Source: Planosporangium thailandense (GTDB taxonomy: Bacteria; Actinomycetota; Actinomycetes; Mycobacteriales; Micromonosporaceae). Taken from it: a stretch of DNA of 64,000 nt. The translations under genes were made by a program, and so were the position numbers. Of the stretch, positions 16,896 through 26,082 are shown in pieces. The stretch lies in assembly GCF_011947195.1 (NCBI RefSeq), contig NZ_JAATVY010000013.1, positions 97,196 to 161,195 on the forward strand. The letters are read 5' to 3'. Position 1 is the first letter of the stretch. Every line of letters begins with the position of its first letter. The notes below the pieces were generated by a model, which worked only from the letters and a program-made list of their open reading frames with translations, searched no databases and had not been told where the DNA came from.

Positions 16896-18428
16896 ATGAC
16901 GCTGAGCGACCTACCCGACCGGTGGTGCGGCACCACCGTGCTCGTCGTGGGCGACGCGCTGCTCGACGGCTGGCTCGTAGGCTCGCCGCGCCGGCTCTGC
17001 CGAGAGGCGCCGGCGCCGGTCCTCGAAGTGGAGCGTACGACCTACGCCGGCGGTGGGGCGGCCAACGCCGCGTGCAACGTCGCCGCGCTCGGCGGGCGGG
17101 CCGTGCTCGTGGGCGCGATCGGCGAGGACCCGGACGGTGGCCGGCTGCGGCGCAGACTGGACGCGGCGGGCGTCGACCACCGGCTGGTGTCCGTACGGGG
17201 CAGGCGCACCATCGCCAAGCGGCGGCTGGTCGCTGACGACCAGATCGTGCTGCGCTTCGACGAGGGCGACAGCGGCCCGCTGCCCGAGGAAGCGACGGCG
17301 GCGCTGGTCGAGAAGGTCGGCGCCGCGCTCGACGAGGGCGTCGACGCGGTGATCGTGGGTGACTACGGCGCCGGTGGAGTCGACGACGCGGTACACGCGC
17401 TGCTGGCGCAGCGGCGCGCGCACATCCCGCTGCTGGTGGTCGACGCGCACGACCCCCGGCCCTGGGCGAGCGTCCGTCCGGACCTCGTCACGCCGAGCTT
17501 CGCCGAAGCCTGCCGGCTGCTGGACTGCGACGCCGCCGCGGTCGACGGGCGCCGGGCCGAGTGGGTCACCGACGCCGCCGACCGGCTGCTCGCGCTCGCC
17601 GGCGCGCCCGCCGTGGCGGTGACGCTCGACGTGGAGGGGGCGGTCGTGCTGACCGGGCAGGTCGAGCCGGTACGCACGTACGCGCAGCCCGCGCCCGCGA
17701 GCCACGCCGCGGGCGCCGGTGACGCATACGTCGCGGCGTTCACGCTGGCGCTCGCCACGAACGTGCCGCTCGCCGACGCCGCGGAGGTGGCGCAGCTCGC
17801 CGCCACGGCGGCCACCCGGGGCCGTACGCCGGGCACCGCGGTCTGTGACACGCGCGGACTGCTGGAGGTCGGTGGGGCGGGCGACCCGGTCGCGATGTCG
17901 GTCACCGACCTGGTCGCGGCCGTGTCGGCGCACCGCAAACAGGGCCGCCGGATCGTGTTCACCAACGGCTGCTTCGACGTGCTGCACCGCGGTCACGTCG
18001 GCTACCTCAACCAGGCCAAGCGCCTCGGCGACGTGCTGATCGTCGCGGTCAACTCCGACGACTCCGTACGCCGCCTCAAGGGCCCCGAGCGTCCGGTCAA
18101 CCCGGTCGAGGACCGTGTCGCGGTGCTCGCGGCGCTGGCCTGCGTCGACCACGTCGTGATCTTCGAGGAGGACAGCCCGGCGAACCTCATCGCGTTGGTG
18201 CAGCCGGACCTGTACGTCAAGGGCGGCGACTACCGCCCGGAGACGATCCCGGAGGCGGCGCTGGTGCGCAAGCTCGGCGGCGAGGTGCTGACGCTGGACT
18301 ACCTGCCGGACCGGTCCACCACGAAGCTGATCGGCCGGATCCGGGCCGGCGCGGCCCGACCGGCGACCCGCCTGCCGAAGCAGGGGCACGCGTTCGACGG
18401 GGCGCGCGGTCGGCGTACCCGCCCGTGA
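16896..18428 (+). CDS. hldE: Bifunctional HldE-like sugar kinase and nucleotidyltransferase
   Basis: A 510-residue two-domain enzyme. The N-terminal PfkB/RfaE kinase (about residues 5-330) has VVGDALLDGWLVGSPRRLCR, TYAGGGAANAACNVAALGG and the anion-hole motif HAAGAGDAY near residue 270. The C-terminal cytidylyltransferase-fold domain (about 345-480) has FTNGCFDVLHRGHVGYLNQA with the HxGH motif, and KGGDYRPETIPE. In Gram-negatives HldE makes ADP-heptose for LPS. Here, without LPS, it probably makes a nucleotide-heptose or related donor for glycan or metabolite synthesis. AGGAGGG precedes the ATG. It is followed by a small gene and a GT2 gene. Confidence 0.9.
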   Translation: MTLSDLPDRWCGTTVLVVGDALLDGWLVGSPRRLCREAPAPVLEVERTTYAGGGAANAACNVAALGGRAVLVGAIGEDPDGGRLRRRLDAAGVDHRLVSVRGRRTIAKRRLVADDQIVLRFDEGDSGPLPEEATAALVEKVGAALDEGVDAVIVGDYGAGGVDDAVHALLAQRRAHIPLLVVDAHDPRPWASVRPDLVTPSFAEACRLLDCDAAAVDGRRAEWVTDAADRLLALAGAPAVAVTLDVEGAVVLTGQVEPVRTYAQPAPASHAAGAGDAYVAAFTLALATNVPLADAAEVAQLAATAATRGRTPGTAVCDTRGLLEVGGAGDPVAMSVTDLVAAVSAHRKQGRRIVFTNGCFDVLHRGHVGYLNQAKRLGDVLIVAVNSDDSVRRLKGPERPVNPVEDRVAVLAALACVDHVVIFEEDSPANLIALVQPDLYVKGGDYRPETIPEAALVRKLGGEVLTLDYLPDRSTTKLIGRIRAGAARPATRLPKQGHAFDGARGRRTRP

Positions 18429-18508
18429 GGTGGGTTGCCCGGGTGGGCGGTGGGTATGAGTGCGGTGGGTATCAGTCCCGCGGAGCAGTGAACGCAAAGG
18501 GAGAAGCC

Positions 18509-18682
18509 ATGCCCAATGTTCAGCAGCCGGAGATGCGCCGTAGCGGGCAGGACCCGTTGGTGACCGACAGCGTGAAGGACACCGCGACGACCTCGGCCGG
18601 CGGCGCCAAGGGCGACGACCGGGCGCTGCACAAGGTGCCCGAGGACCAGAAGTCACCGTACGGGCCGCAGTCGACGAAGTGA
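18509..18682 (+). CDS. Small hydrophilic protein coupled to GT2 gene
   Basis: A 57-residue Lys/Asp/Gln-rich protein ending DQKSPYGPQSTK, with GGGAGAAGCC before the ATG at 18509. Its stop overlaps the GTG of the glycosyltransferase (GTGA), indicating translational coupling. No domain is recognised. The sequence looks disordered. Confidence 0.7.
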   Translation: MPNVQQPEMRRSGQDPLVTDSVKDTATTSAGGAKGDDRALHKVPEDQKSPYGPQSTK

Positions 18683-19629
18683 GCGCGCAGCAGGGTGTGC
18701 CGGCTCCGGGGAGCCGGCACTACTTGTGTTCCGCGGGGTTGCGGTCGCTCGACCCCGGTGACCCGGTGGCGTTCGCCGCTGAGCGCGAGTTGGACGTCCT
18801 GGTGCCGACCCGCAACCGGCCGGTCGAGCTGGCCGCCGCCCTCGCCGGGCTGGCCGCCCAGGACGCCGCGTTCGGCGTGGTGGTGAGTGACCAGTCGGAC
18901 GCCGAGCCCGCCTGGCTGCACCCCGCCGTGGCCGGCATCGTGCGCGCGCTGCGCTACGCCGGGCACCCGGTCCTGCTCGAGCAGCACCTGCCCCGGCGGG
19001 GACTGGCCGAGCAGCGCGGTCACCTGCTGTCGCGGTCGCGCGCGAGATACGTGCTCTCCCTCGACGACGACATCTGGCTGGAGCCCGGCGCGGTCACCCG
19101 GCTGCTGACCGCCATCAAGCAGCTCGGCTGCGGCTTCGTCGGGAACGCGCCGCACGGCCTTTCGTACGCCGACGAGCACCGCCCGCAGCAGGAGGCGCCG
19201 TTCGAGGAGTGGGACGGCCCGGTACGACCCGAGCGGATCGACGCGCGCGGCCCGAAGTGGGGCCGGCACACGGTGCACAACGCCGCGAACCTGCTGCACA
19301 TCACCGAGCGGCTGGGCCTCGCGCCGGGGGAGTGGCGGGCGTACAAGATCGCCTGGATCGGCGCGTGTGTGCTGTACGACCGGGCGAAGCTGCTCGCGAT
19401 CGGCGGGTACGGCTTCTGGCCCGATGTGCCGGCGGCGCACGCGGGTGAGGACGTCGTGGTGCAGTTGCGGCTACAGGCGGCCTACGGCGGCGCGGGCATC
19501 GTGCCGAGCGGCGCCTACCACCTGGAGTCCCCGACCACCGTTCCCGACCGTGACGTCCAGTGCTTCGACGTGGTGTCGGCGACCTCCGGTGCGCCGGCCG
19601 CCGCTGAGCAGGGGGAGGTCCGGGTCTGA
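18679..19629 (+). CDS. Family 2 glycosyltransferase
   Basis: A 316-residue soluble GT-A fold enzyme. LDVLVPTRNRPVELAAALAG is the nucleotide-binding start, VLSLDDDIWLEPGAV contains the DxD metal-binding motif, and GACVLYDRAKLLAIGGYGF with AGEDVVVQLRLQ supplies the acceptor/ED region. The GTG start overlaps the preceding stop codon. Position after hldE suggests it uses or extends a sugar made by that pathway, which is inference. No membrane segment is seen. Confidence 0.88.
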   Translation: MSAQQGVPAPGSRHYLCSAGLRSLDPGDPVAFAAERELDVLVPTRNRPVELAAALAGLAAQDAAFGVVVSDQSDAEPAWLHPAVAGIVRALRYAGHPVLLEQHLPRRGLAEQRGHLLSRSRARYVLSLDDDIWLEPGAVTRLLTAIKQLGCGFVGNAPHGLSYADEHRPQQEAPFEEWDGPVRPERIDARGPKWGRHTVHNAANLLHITERLGLAPGEWRAYKIAWIGACVLYDRAKLLAIGGYGFWPDVPAAHAGEDVVVQLRLQAAYGGAGIVPSGAYHLESPTTVPDRDVQCFDVVSATSGAPAAAEQGEVRV

Positions 19630-19673
19630 GCCCGGGCCTCCCTCCACCAGCAGCCCCCGGTCACGAGCCCCGG

Positions 19674-20798
19674 TCACCGTCTGCGGGTGGACGCGTCGGC
19701 GTAGCGCAACAGCGCTCCCACCCCGCTGTCGAGGTCGACCTCGTCGGGCGAGACGAGGACCAGGTCGGCGTCGGTCGCGGCGAGGGCGCGCAACAGGGCC
19801 GCGTCGGCGCGTACCTGGATCGGGTTCTGCGTACCCATCTCCCGGAGCTCCTCGGCGGTCATCGCGATCTCGCTCGGCGTTTCGCCCACCCACAGCTTCG
19901 CCGTGGAGGACAGGTCGTTGACCAGTAGCACCGTGTCGACCTGGGCGCGCTGGAGCGCCGAGACCGTCGCGGCGAGCCCCACGCCGGCCGCGGCGTCGCG
20001 GCCGCGCTGCGTCTTGAACGCGTCGATGACCTCGGACACGTGCTGTGCGGCCAGCGCGGCGACGGCCTGCAGTGTGACGTCGTCGAGCGGGTCGGGGTCG
20101 GCCCCGGGCGCCCGTACGCCGACGTCGGTCTCGATGTAGCGCTTCTGCCACCACTCCGGCAGCTGGCCGATGAGCAGCCGGCGCGCCTGCGCCTCACCGG
20201 CGACGATGATGGCCTCGGCAGCCATGTCGCTGGCCATCTGGGCCACCGCCTCGGCGATCTCCTGCGCGTTGCGCTGCCAGGTCATCTGGGTCGCCCGCCA
20301 GTGGTGGGAGTACGACCAGCCGCCCGCCTTGGCCCGGTGCAGCGGGTACAGGTTGTGGCCGTTGATCTGCCCGCGGCGCGCCACGCCGCCGACGGTGGCG
20401 CCCTCGAAGTCCGCCCCGACGCGGTTGACGACGATCCGCAGCCAGGCGACCTGCTCGCCGTACCCGGAGATCATCGGCATGGCGTGTGGCAGCGGCCCGA
20501 ACGTCGCGACGTGGTCGAGTGGCGTGGCGAGGATGGGCACGCTCAGCGCGACCTCGCCGTGGCTGGCGAACGCGGCCAGCCAGTACTGGCCAGGCACCGG
20601 ATCATGGTTGAGGACGACGTTTTCGAGCGCGTCCAGCGTGGCCGTGTCGGCACCCTGGTCGGACAGCTCCTCGCGGGCGGCCCGCCAGCGCAGCTCGATG
20701 GCCTTGGTGGCGTTCTCGGACTCGTGGCTCGCGTCGAGCAGGACCGACGCCCACGGCCCCGGGCGTTCGGCCAGCGGACGAAGCATCGATAGGTGCAT
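19674..20798 (-). CDS. baeRF-type release-factor-like protein (Rv2629-like)
   Basis: A 374-residue protein of the bacterial archaeo-eukaryotic release factor superfamily. The N-terminal half has LDASHESENATKAIELRWRA. The eRF1-like central part runs LYPLHRAKAGGWSYSHHWRA with NAQEIAEAV, and IIVAGEAQARRLLIGQLPE followed by DVGVRAPGADPDPLDD is typical of the Rv2629 group. The C-terminal domain resembles the L7Ae-like eRF1 module (AQVDTVLLVND). Members are proposed to act on stalled ribosomes or in stress. The exact role is unsettled. Confidence 0.82.
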   Translation of the reverse strand: MHLSMLRPLAERPGPWASVLLDASHESENATKAIELRWRAAREELSDQGADTATLDALENVVLNHDPVPGQYWLAAFASHGEVALSVPILATPLDHVATFGPLPHAMPMISGYGEQVAWLRIVVNRVGADFEGATVGGVARRGQINGHNLYPLHRAKAGGWSYSHHWRATQMTWQRNAQEIAEAVAQMASDMAAEAIIVAGEAQARRLLIGQLPEWWQKRYIETDVGVRAPGADPDPLDDVTLQAVAALAAQHVSEVIDAFKTQRGRDAAAGVGLAATVSALQRAQVDTVLLVNDLSSTAKLWVGETPSEIAMTAEELREMGTQNPIQVRADAALLRALAATDADLVLVSPDEVDLDSGVGALLRYADASTRRR

Positions 20799-20956
20799 CA
20801 GTTACCCCCTGGTTGGCGTCTTTCGCTCGTACCCTCAGCCGGCTGCTTGTCACGCGATTGCCGCTATCGAGGGACCCGGCGGGGGCGGTTGTGGTGGCGG
20901 GGGCGGTGGTGGCAGTGGTGTCGGTGGTCGGCGATCCACGTGATATCTGTTGAGCC

Positions 20957-21442
20957 GTGGCGGCAGGCAGGCCGTTGGCCGTGTTCGACGTGGACGGCGT
21001 GGTCGCCGATGTCCGGCACCGCCTGCACCACGTGGCCCGCCGGCCCAAGAACTGGCGACGGTTCTTCGCCGGCGCCGCGGGTGACCCGCCGCTGGCTCCC
21101 GGAGTGGCGCTCGCACGGGAGTACGCCCGCGACCATCGCCTCATCTGGCTGACCGGCCGGCCGGAGTACCTGCGCCCGGTCACCGAGCACTGGCTGTCCC
21201 GCCACCACCTGCCGGTCGACGAGCTTCTGATGCGGCCGACGTCCGATCACCGGCCGGCGCGCGAGTTCAAGGCCGAACAACTGCGCCGGCTCGGCCGGTC
21301 GGGCGAGATCGCCATCGTGGTCGACGACGATCCCGCGGTGGTCGCGAAGCTGACGCAAGCGGGGTGGCCGGTCCGGCTGGCCGACTGGGTGCCGTACGCC
21401 GAGTCGCTGCGGGAGGCGCAGGAGCGCGAAGGCCGCACATAG
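20957..21442 (+). CDS. HAD-family phosphatase
   Basis: A 161-residue HAD-like hydrolase. Motif I is AVFDVDGVVAD (nucleophile and acid/base Asp), motif II IWLTGRPEYLR (Thr), a Lys lies in REFKAEQL, and motif IV is AIVVDDDPAVV. The absence of a large cap and the TGRP signature fit polynucleotide kinase-phosphatase-like or nucleotidase-like HADs. The start is GTG 20957, preceded by 150 bp of G-rich non-coding DNA. Confidence 0.85.
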   Translation: MAAGRPLAVFDVDGVVADVRHRLHHVARRPKNWRRFFAGAAGDPPLAPGVALAREYARDHRLIWLTGRPEYLRPVTEHWLSRHHLPVDELLMRPTSDHRPAREFKAEQLRRLGRSGEIAIVVDDDPAVVAKLTQAGWPVRLADWVPYAESLREAQEREGRT

Positions 21443-21592
21443 GTTTTCCGGCCGTGTACCTTCCGGCCGCGTCGGTTCCCGGCACGGGGCTCTCGTGGTG
21501 GTGGGCGTGGGGCGGGCTGATCGCCGCCCCGGTCGCGGGCACCCGGAGGGCTGGCTGATCCGCCGGATGCCCGCGACCGGGGGTGTTCGGCG

Positions 21593-21991
21593 TCAGGTCG
21601 CCGTGGTGGGTGTGAGCGCCTGCAGCAGCGCCTCGGCGTCCGCGCCGCGCGGTGAATCCGGTCGCAGCGGATCGTGGCCCAGCGTCAACAGGGTGTCACG
21701 CCACGGTCCGTTGATCTCTCCGTCGTCGGGCTTGTTCGTCAGGCGCCCGACCACCAGTTCGGTGACGAGCCGCATCGTCGCCACGTCGTCGTCGGTCAGG
21801 TCGACGCGCCGTTTCTCCAGGATCCGCAGGACCCGCTCGCCGAGCTCGTGGATGTCGATGCCGGGCTCCGGGGCGTACGCGTCAGCGCCGTCGGGGGTCG
21901 ACAGCAGCCAGTCGCGAAGCTCCGGGGAGGGCATGTTCACCACGCGGTGGAAGACGTCCCAGGTCTGTTCGATGTCCGGATTGCCACGGGT
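21593..21991 (-). CDS. DUF3140 family protein
   Basis: A 132-residue protein matching DUF3140: WDVFHRVVNMPSPELRDWL, then GERVLRILEKRRVDLTDDDV and WRDTLLTLGHDPLRPDSP. These small soluble proteins are frequent in actinomycetes and have no known activity. The ATG at 21991 was chosen because AGGGGG lies 8 nt upstream. A GTG at 22003 overlaps that site. Confidence 0.88.
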   Translation of the reverse strand, partial: TRGNPDIEQTWDVFHRVVNMPSPELRDWLLSTPDGADAYAPEPGIDIHELGERVLRILEKRRVDLTDDDVATMRLVTELVVGRLTNKPDDGEINGPWRDTLLTLGHDPLRPDSPRGADAEALLQALTPTTAT

Positions 21992-22131
21992 CATCTCGAT
22001 CACCCCCTAGGCCGTGCTAATTACCCCGGGTGACGTGGGGTGAACCGCCGGGCTGAGGAGTGAGATGACCGAGACGGTAGAGCCTGACCGGTTAAGTACT
22101 TATACCCTAATTAACAGATATAGTTCGGTTC

Positions 22132-22947
22132 ATGCGCGCCACTCGTTCCACCGACGCGGCTGCCGGGACCACCGAGTCCACCGAGTCCACCGAGTCCGGC
22201 GAGTCCACCGTTTCCGCTGCTCCGGTGGCGCGCCGCCGGCCGGACCTCGTCCAACGCCTGCTCGGGGCGGTCGCGGCGGTACTGGTGACCGGCGGCCTGG
22301 TCCTGGTCGGCGGGGCCGGCCTGAACCTCTGGTCCCGGGTGCACCGCATCGAGGCCAGCCAGGCGAAGCTTGTGCACGCGGTCGACGCCGCCTGGCCGCC
22401 GATTCCGGTACGGCCGGCGGGCCGTGGGGGCGCCGGCGGCCAAGCGATACCGGCGGGGCAGGACACGGCGGCGGGGCAGGGATCGGCCGGGCAGGACTCC
22501 TCGGGCGCCGTCGCCAGGCTCCACATACCCCGGCTGCGGCTGGACCTGGTGGTCGTCGAGGGCTCCGCCGATGCCGACCTGCTGCGCGGCCCCGGGCACA
22601 TCCCGGGCACTCCGCTGCCCGGACAGCCGGGCAACGTGGGGATCGCCGGTCACCGGTACCCGGGGGTGTTCTGGGACCTGGACCGGCTCCACCCCGGTGA
22701 CCCCGTGGTCCTGGAGACCTCCCGGTCCTGGTACGTCTACCGCGTCGACCGGGAGATGACCGTCGGCCCGTCCGACGTCGACGTGCTTTCTCCACATCCC
22801 GCCGGTGCGCCTACCGGCGCCCGGGACCTTCTCACCCTGGTCACCTGTGACCCGGTCTTCACCACGCTGCGCCGGTTGATCCGGCAGGCGGTGCTGGTAC
22901 GGACCACGCCGCGAGCCGACGGCGCCCCGCCGGAGCTGACGGGCTGA
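22132..22947 (+). CDS. Class E sortase
   Basis: A 271-residue membrane-anchored transpeptidase. A Thr/Ser-rich cytoplasmic leader is followed by one membrane helix (VAAVLVTGGLVLVGGAGLNL, about residues 44-63). Catalytic His is in VGIAGHRYPGVF (near residue 174), Cys in LTLVTCDPVF (near 239) and Arg in LRRLIRQAVL (about 250). TLVTC fits actinobacterial class E enzymes, which join LAXTG-type proteins to the cell wall. No substrate is encoded nearby. An AT-rich stretch before the ATG probably holds its promoter. A 17-bp sequence including the stop codon recurs just downstream. Confidence 0.92.
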   Translation: MRATRSTDAAAGTTESTESTESGESTVSAAPVARRRPDLVQRLLGAVAAVLVTGGLVLVGGAGLNLWSRVHRIEASQAKLVHAVDAAWPPIPVRPAGRGGAGGQAIPAGQDTAAGQGSAGQDSSGAVARLHIPRLRLDLVVVEGSADADLLRGPGHIPGTPLPGQPGNVGIAGHRYPGVFWDLDRLHPGDPVVLETSRSWYVYRVDREMTVGPSDVDVLSPHPAGAPTGARDLLTLVTCDPVFTTLRRLIRQAVLVRTTPRADGAPPELTG

Positions 22948-22992
22948 CGGGCTGGCGGTCTGGCGGGGCTGACGGGCTGACGGGGGCTGACG
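22935..22992. repeat. GCTGACGG-based tandem repeats across the sortase stop codon
   Basis: The 17-bp sequence GCTGACGGGCTGACGGG at 22935-22951 recurs exactly at 22968-22984, with degenerate GCTGRCGG copies between and after. The first copy contains the sortase stop codon. Confidence 0.7.
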
Positions 22993-23049
22993 AGCGTCGG
23001 GCGGCCGGACGAGGCGTGAACCGCCCAAACGTCCGATCCAGCCAAAATC

Positions 23050-23076
23050 TCAGCTGCGACCGAGCGTTGCCGATGT
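23050..23076 (+). promoter_or_regulatory. FliA/WhiG-type promoter of cheA
   Basis: TCAG at 23050, a 15-bp spacer, then GCCGATGT at 23069-23076 matches the motility sigma factor pattern seen at seven other sites in the window. A start near 23083 leaves just enough leader for the GGGAGG site at 23091, supporting TTG 23102 as the cheA start. Confidence 0.7.
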
Positions 23077-23101
23077 GGGCCTCGTAGAAAGGGAGGCGGC
23101 G

Positions 23102-25573
23102 TTGGACGAGCTCGGCGACATCGTCCAGGAGTTCCTCGTAGAAAGTCACGAGAACCTGGACCAGCTTGACCGTGACCTGGTGGCACTTGAGCAGCAGCCG
23201 GGGTCACGAGAACTGCTTTCAAGCATTTTCCGGACGATTCACACGATCAAGGGCACGAGCGGCTTCCTCGCTTTCAATCGACTGGAGCGAGTGACGCACG
23301 TCGGTGAGAACCTGCTCGCCCGGCTGCGGGACGGTACGCAGGTGATGACGCCGGAGACGACGGACACGCTGCTGCGGATGGTCGACGTCGTCCGCACCCT
23401 CCTCGCCGCGATCGAGGAGACCGGCGCCGAGGGCGAGGTGGACGTCGAGGGCGTGATCGCCGCTGTTACCAGCTGCATCGACAGCGGCGACGGCGCAGGC
23501 GCCAAGGCGGTGGCCGCTCCGGGCGGCCCCGCGTCCCCGACCGCCGCGTCCCCGGCCGCCGCGTCCGCCGGCGCCGCCGCTACCGCGCCGGCCGCGGGGC
23601 CCGCCATCACGGAGCCGCCCGCCGCTGTGGTGGGCGCCGCTGTGGTGGGCGCCGCTGTGGTGGGCGCCGGGGCCGCGCCCGAGGCGGGTGCGGAGACCAC
23701 CCCGGAGGCCTCCGCGGGCGGTCCGGCCGCCATTGAGGCCGTGGCGCAGGCGTCGTCCGTCGAGGTCTCGCCCCTGGAAGCCGTTGCCGAGCCGGCACCG
23801 GACGCCCCCGTAGCCACGGCCCCGGCCGGATCCGTCGACGACGAGCACGGCCCCGGACAGGCCCGCCGCAGTATCGCGGACAGTTCCATCCGGGTCGACG
23901 TGGATCTGCTCGACAAGTTGATGAATCTAGTGGGTGAGCTGGTGCTCACGCGTAACCAGATGTTGCGGGCGGTCAACGCGTCGTCGGACGCGACGTTGGC
24001 GCGGACGGGTCAGCGGCTGAACCTGATCACCAGTGAGCTGCAGGAAGGCGTGATGAAGACGCGGATGCAGGCGATCGACCACCTGTGGTCGAAGCTGCCT
24101 CGCGTCGTGCGCGACCTGTCCAGCTCCGTGGGCAAGCAGGTCCGGCTGGCGATGGAGGGCCGCGAGACCGAGCTGGACCGCAGCCTGCTGGAGGCGGTCA
24201 AGGACCCGCTGACGCACCTGGTGCGCAACGCCGTCGACCACGGTATCGAGGCGCCGGCCGACCGGGTGGCGGCGGGCAAGGCGGCCGAAGGGGTACTGAC
24301 CCTGCGCGCCTACCACGAGGGTGGGCACGTCATCGTGGAGGTCGCCGACGACGGTAAGGGCATGGACCCCGACCGGATCGCCGCGGTGGCGGTCAAGCGG
24401 GGGCTGCTGACCCGTGACCAGGTGGCGCACATGGAGCGCCGGGAGATCCTCAACCTGGTCTTCAAGCCGGGCTTCTCGACCGCGGACAAGGTCACCAACG
24501 TCTCCGGCCGCGGCGTCGGCATGGACGTGGTCAAGACCAACATCGAGCGGATCGGTGGCGCCGTCGACGTCGAATCCACGCAGGGCGAGGGTACGACCTG
24601 GCGGCTGACGATCCCGCTGACGCTGGCGATCATCCAGGCGCTCACCGTGGAGTGCGGCACCGAGCGGTACGCCATTCCGCAGGTCGCGGTGCACGAGCTG
24701 GTGTACCTGGACGGCCAGAACGGGCGGGTGATCGAGCACGCGATGGGCGCGCAGGTGTACCGGCTGCGCGGCAAGCTGCTGCCGCTGGTGCGCCTGGACG
24801 AGACCTTGGGGCTGCCGGCGCGCAGTGGCGACCGCGACGTCTACGTCGCGGTGCTGCAGGCCGACGGCCGCCGCTTCGGCCTGGTCGTCGACCGGGTACT
24901 CAACACCGAAGAGGTCGTGGTCAAGGCGCTGTCGTCGCGGTTCAAGGAGATCGGCATGTACGCCGGGGCGACCCTGCTCGGTGACGGGCGGGTCGCGCTG
25001 ATCCTGGACGTGCCGGCCCTGGCGCGGCGGGCGCACCTGAACGTGGGTGCGGTCGAACGCGCCCAGGCCGAGATCGACGCCCAGACCCGTGGCGCCGGCG
25101 ACGCCGTCGACCGGCTGCTCATCGCCGGGGTCGGCGACCGGCGGGTGGCGATCCCGCTCGACATGGTCACCCGGCTGGAGGAGTTCCCGCTGGAGCGCTT
25201 CGAACGGGTCGGCGCCCGCGAGGTGGTGCAGTACCGCGACCAGATCCTGCCGGTGCTGCGGCTCGCCCAGCTCCTCGGCGTCTACAGCGCCGCGGAGGAC
25301 GAGGCGACCTCGGTGCCGGTGGTCGTCTACACCGAACGCGGCCGCAGCGTCGCCCTCGCCGTGGACCGGATCGTCGACATCGTCGAAGACGTCGTCGACG
25401 CCAAGCGCGACTTCGGCGACGACGGGCTGATGGGCTCGGCGGTCATCCAGCAGCGGGTCACCGAACTGCTCGACGTGCGCCGGGCGATCATGGCCGCCGA
25501 CCCGCGGTTCGACGCCGACGCCGACACCGACGCCGGCTACGACATCGAGCAGACGATGATGGTGGGAGCGTAA
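23102..25573 (+). CDS. cheA: Chemotaxis histidine kinase CheA with two CheW-like domains
   Basis: An 823-residue CheA. The Hpt domain has the phosphorylated His in FRTIHTIKGTSGFL (near residue 47). A long Ala/Pro/Thr linker (about 130-255) replaces a clear CheY-binding P2 and includes a 15-bp DNA repeat. The dimerisation domain starts at SIRVDVDLLDKLMNLVGELV. The ATPase domain has HLVRNAVDHGIE, VADDGKGMD and GRGVGMDVV. Two regulatory CheW-like domains follow (ALTVECGTERYAIP and LLIAGVGDRRVAIPLD). TTG 23102 is chosen because GGGAGG lies 5 nt upstream. A GTG at 23075 lies in the promoter -10 box. It phosphorylates CheY and CheB in response to receptors encoded elsewhere. Confidence 0.96.
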   Translation: MDELGDIVQEFLVESHENLDQLDRDLVALEQQPGSRELLSSIFRTIHTIKGTSGFLAFNRLERVTHVGENLLARLRDGTQVMTPETTDTLLRMVDVVRTLLAAIEETGAEGEVDVEGVIAAVTSCIDSGDGAGAKAVAAPGGPASPTAASPAAASAGAAATAPAAGPAITEPPAAVVGAAVVGAAVVGAGAAPEAGAETTPEASAGGPAAIEAVAQASSVEVSPLEAVAEPAPDAPVATAPAGSVDDEHGPGQARRSIADSSIRVDVDLLDKLMNLVGELVLTRNQMLRAVNASSDATLARTGQRLNLITSELQEGVMKTRMQAIDHLWSKLPRVVRDLSSSVGKQVRLAMEGRETELDRSLLEAVKDPLTHLVRNAVDHGIEAPADRVAAGKAAEGVLTLRAYHEGGHVIVEVADDGKGMDPDRIAAVAVKRGLLTRDQVAHMERREILNLVFKPGFSTADKVTNVSGRGVGMDVVKTNIERIGGAVDVESTQGEGTTWRLTIPLTLAIIQALTVECGTERYAIPQVAVHELVYLDGQNGRVIEHAMGAQVYRLRGKLLPLVRLDETLGLPARSGDRDVYVAVLQADGRRFGLVVDRVLNTEEVVVKALSSRFKEIGMYAGATLLGDGRVALILDVPALARRAHLNVGAVERAQAEIDAQTRGAGDAVDRLLIAGVGDRRVAIPLDMVTRLEEFPLERFERVGAREVVQYRDQILPVLRLAQLLGVYSAAEDEATSVPVVVYTERGRSVALAVDRIVDIVEDVVDAKRDFGDDGLMGSAVIQQRVTELLDVRRAIMAADPRFDADADTDAGYDIEQTMMVGA
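23626..23672 (+). repeat. 15-bp in-frame tandem repeat in the CheA linker
   Basis: GCCGCTGTGGTGGGC occurs three times in tandem, encoding GAAVV repeats in the disordered linker between Hpt and dimerisation domains. Copy number could change without shifting the frame. Confidence 0.8.
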
Positions 25574-25579
25574 ACGCAG

Positions 25580-26026
25580 ATGGCAAGTCGTCAGTACGCC
25601 ACCTTCGAGGTGGCCGACCAGCTGTTCGGCCTGGACGTGGCCAACGTGCAGGAAGTGCTGTCGTTTCACGAGTACACCCCGGTGCCGCTGGCACCCCGCT
25701 CGGTCGGTGGGCTGTTCAACCTGCGCGGCCAGGTCATCGCCGCGGTCGACCTGCGCGTCCAGCTCGGTCTGCCCCCGCGCGACTTCGAGGGCCCGGCGAT
25801 GAACGTGATCGTGCGTACCGAGGAGGAGTCGGTCAGCCTGCTCGTCGACCGCATCGGCGAGGTCGTCGAGCTCGACGACGAGGCGTTCGAGCCCCCGCCG
25901 GACACGCTCACCGGTCCCAGCCGGGACCTCATCACCGGGGCGTTCAAACTCGACACCCGCCTGATGCTCGCCCTCGACACCGCCCGCGCGGTGCAGACCT
26001 CGACGGCAGACGGCAACGACGAGTAG
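25580..26026 (+). CDS. cheW: Chemotaxis coupling protein CheW
   Basis: A 148-residue single CheW domain that links receptors to CheA. Landmarks are YATFEVADQLFGLDVANVQE, VGGLFNLRGQVIAAVDLR and VSLLVDRIGEVVELDDEAFE. It begins 6 bp after cheA and is certainly co-transcribed. The hairpin at 26039 lies just after its stop. Confidence 0.95.
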   Translation: MASRQYATFEVADQLFGLDVANVQEVLSFHEYTPVPLAPRSVGGLFNLRGQVIAAVDLRVQLGLPPRDFEGPAMNVIVRTEEESVSLLVDRIGEVVELDDEAFEPPPDTLTGPSRDLITGAFKLDTRLMLALDTARAVQTSTADGNDE

Positions 26027-26038
26027 GTATTCTCCGAT

Positions 26039-26082
26039 CTTGGGCGTTCGGGCGACCGGTAAGGGTTGCGCGGGCGCCCAAG
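26039..26082 (+). terminator. Inverted repeat after cheW
   Basis: CTTGGGCG at 26039-26046 pairs with CGCCCAAG at 26075-26082 across a 28-nt loop rich in G and C that can form additional pairs. Its CCGATCTTGG opening resembles the palindrome at 6092. It may partly terminate cheA-cheW transcripts. Confidence 0.4.

Noticed and set aside
20872..20945. G-rich stretch before the HAD gene as a regulatory structure
   Set aside because: It is simple GGT/GGC-rich sequence. No conserved riboswitch or paired stems could be supported.
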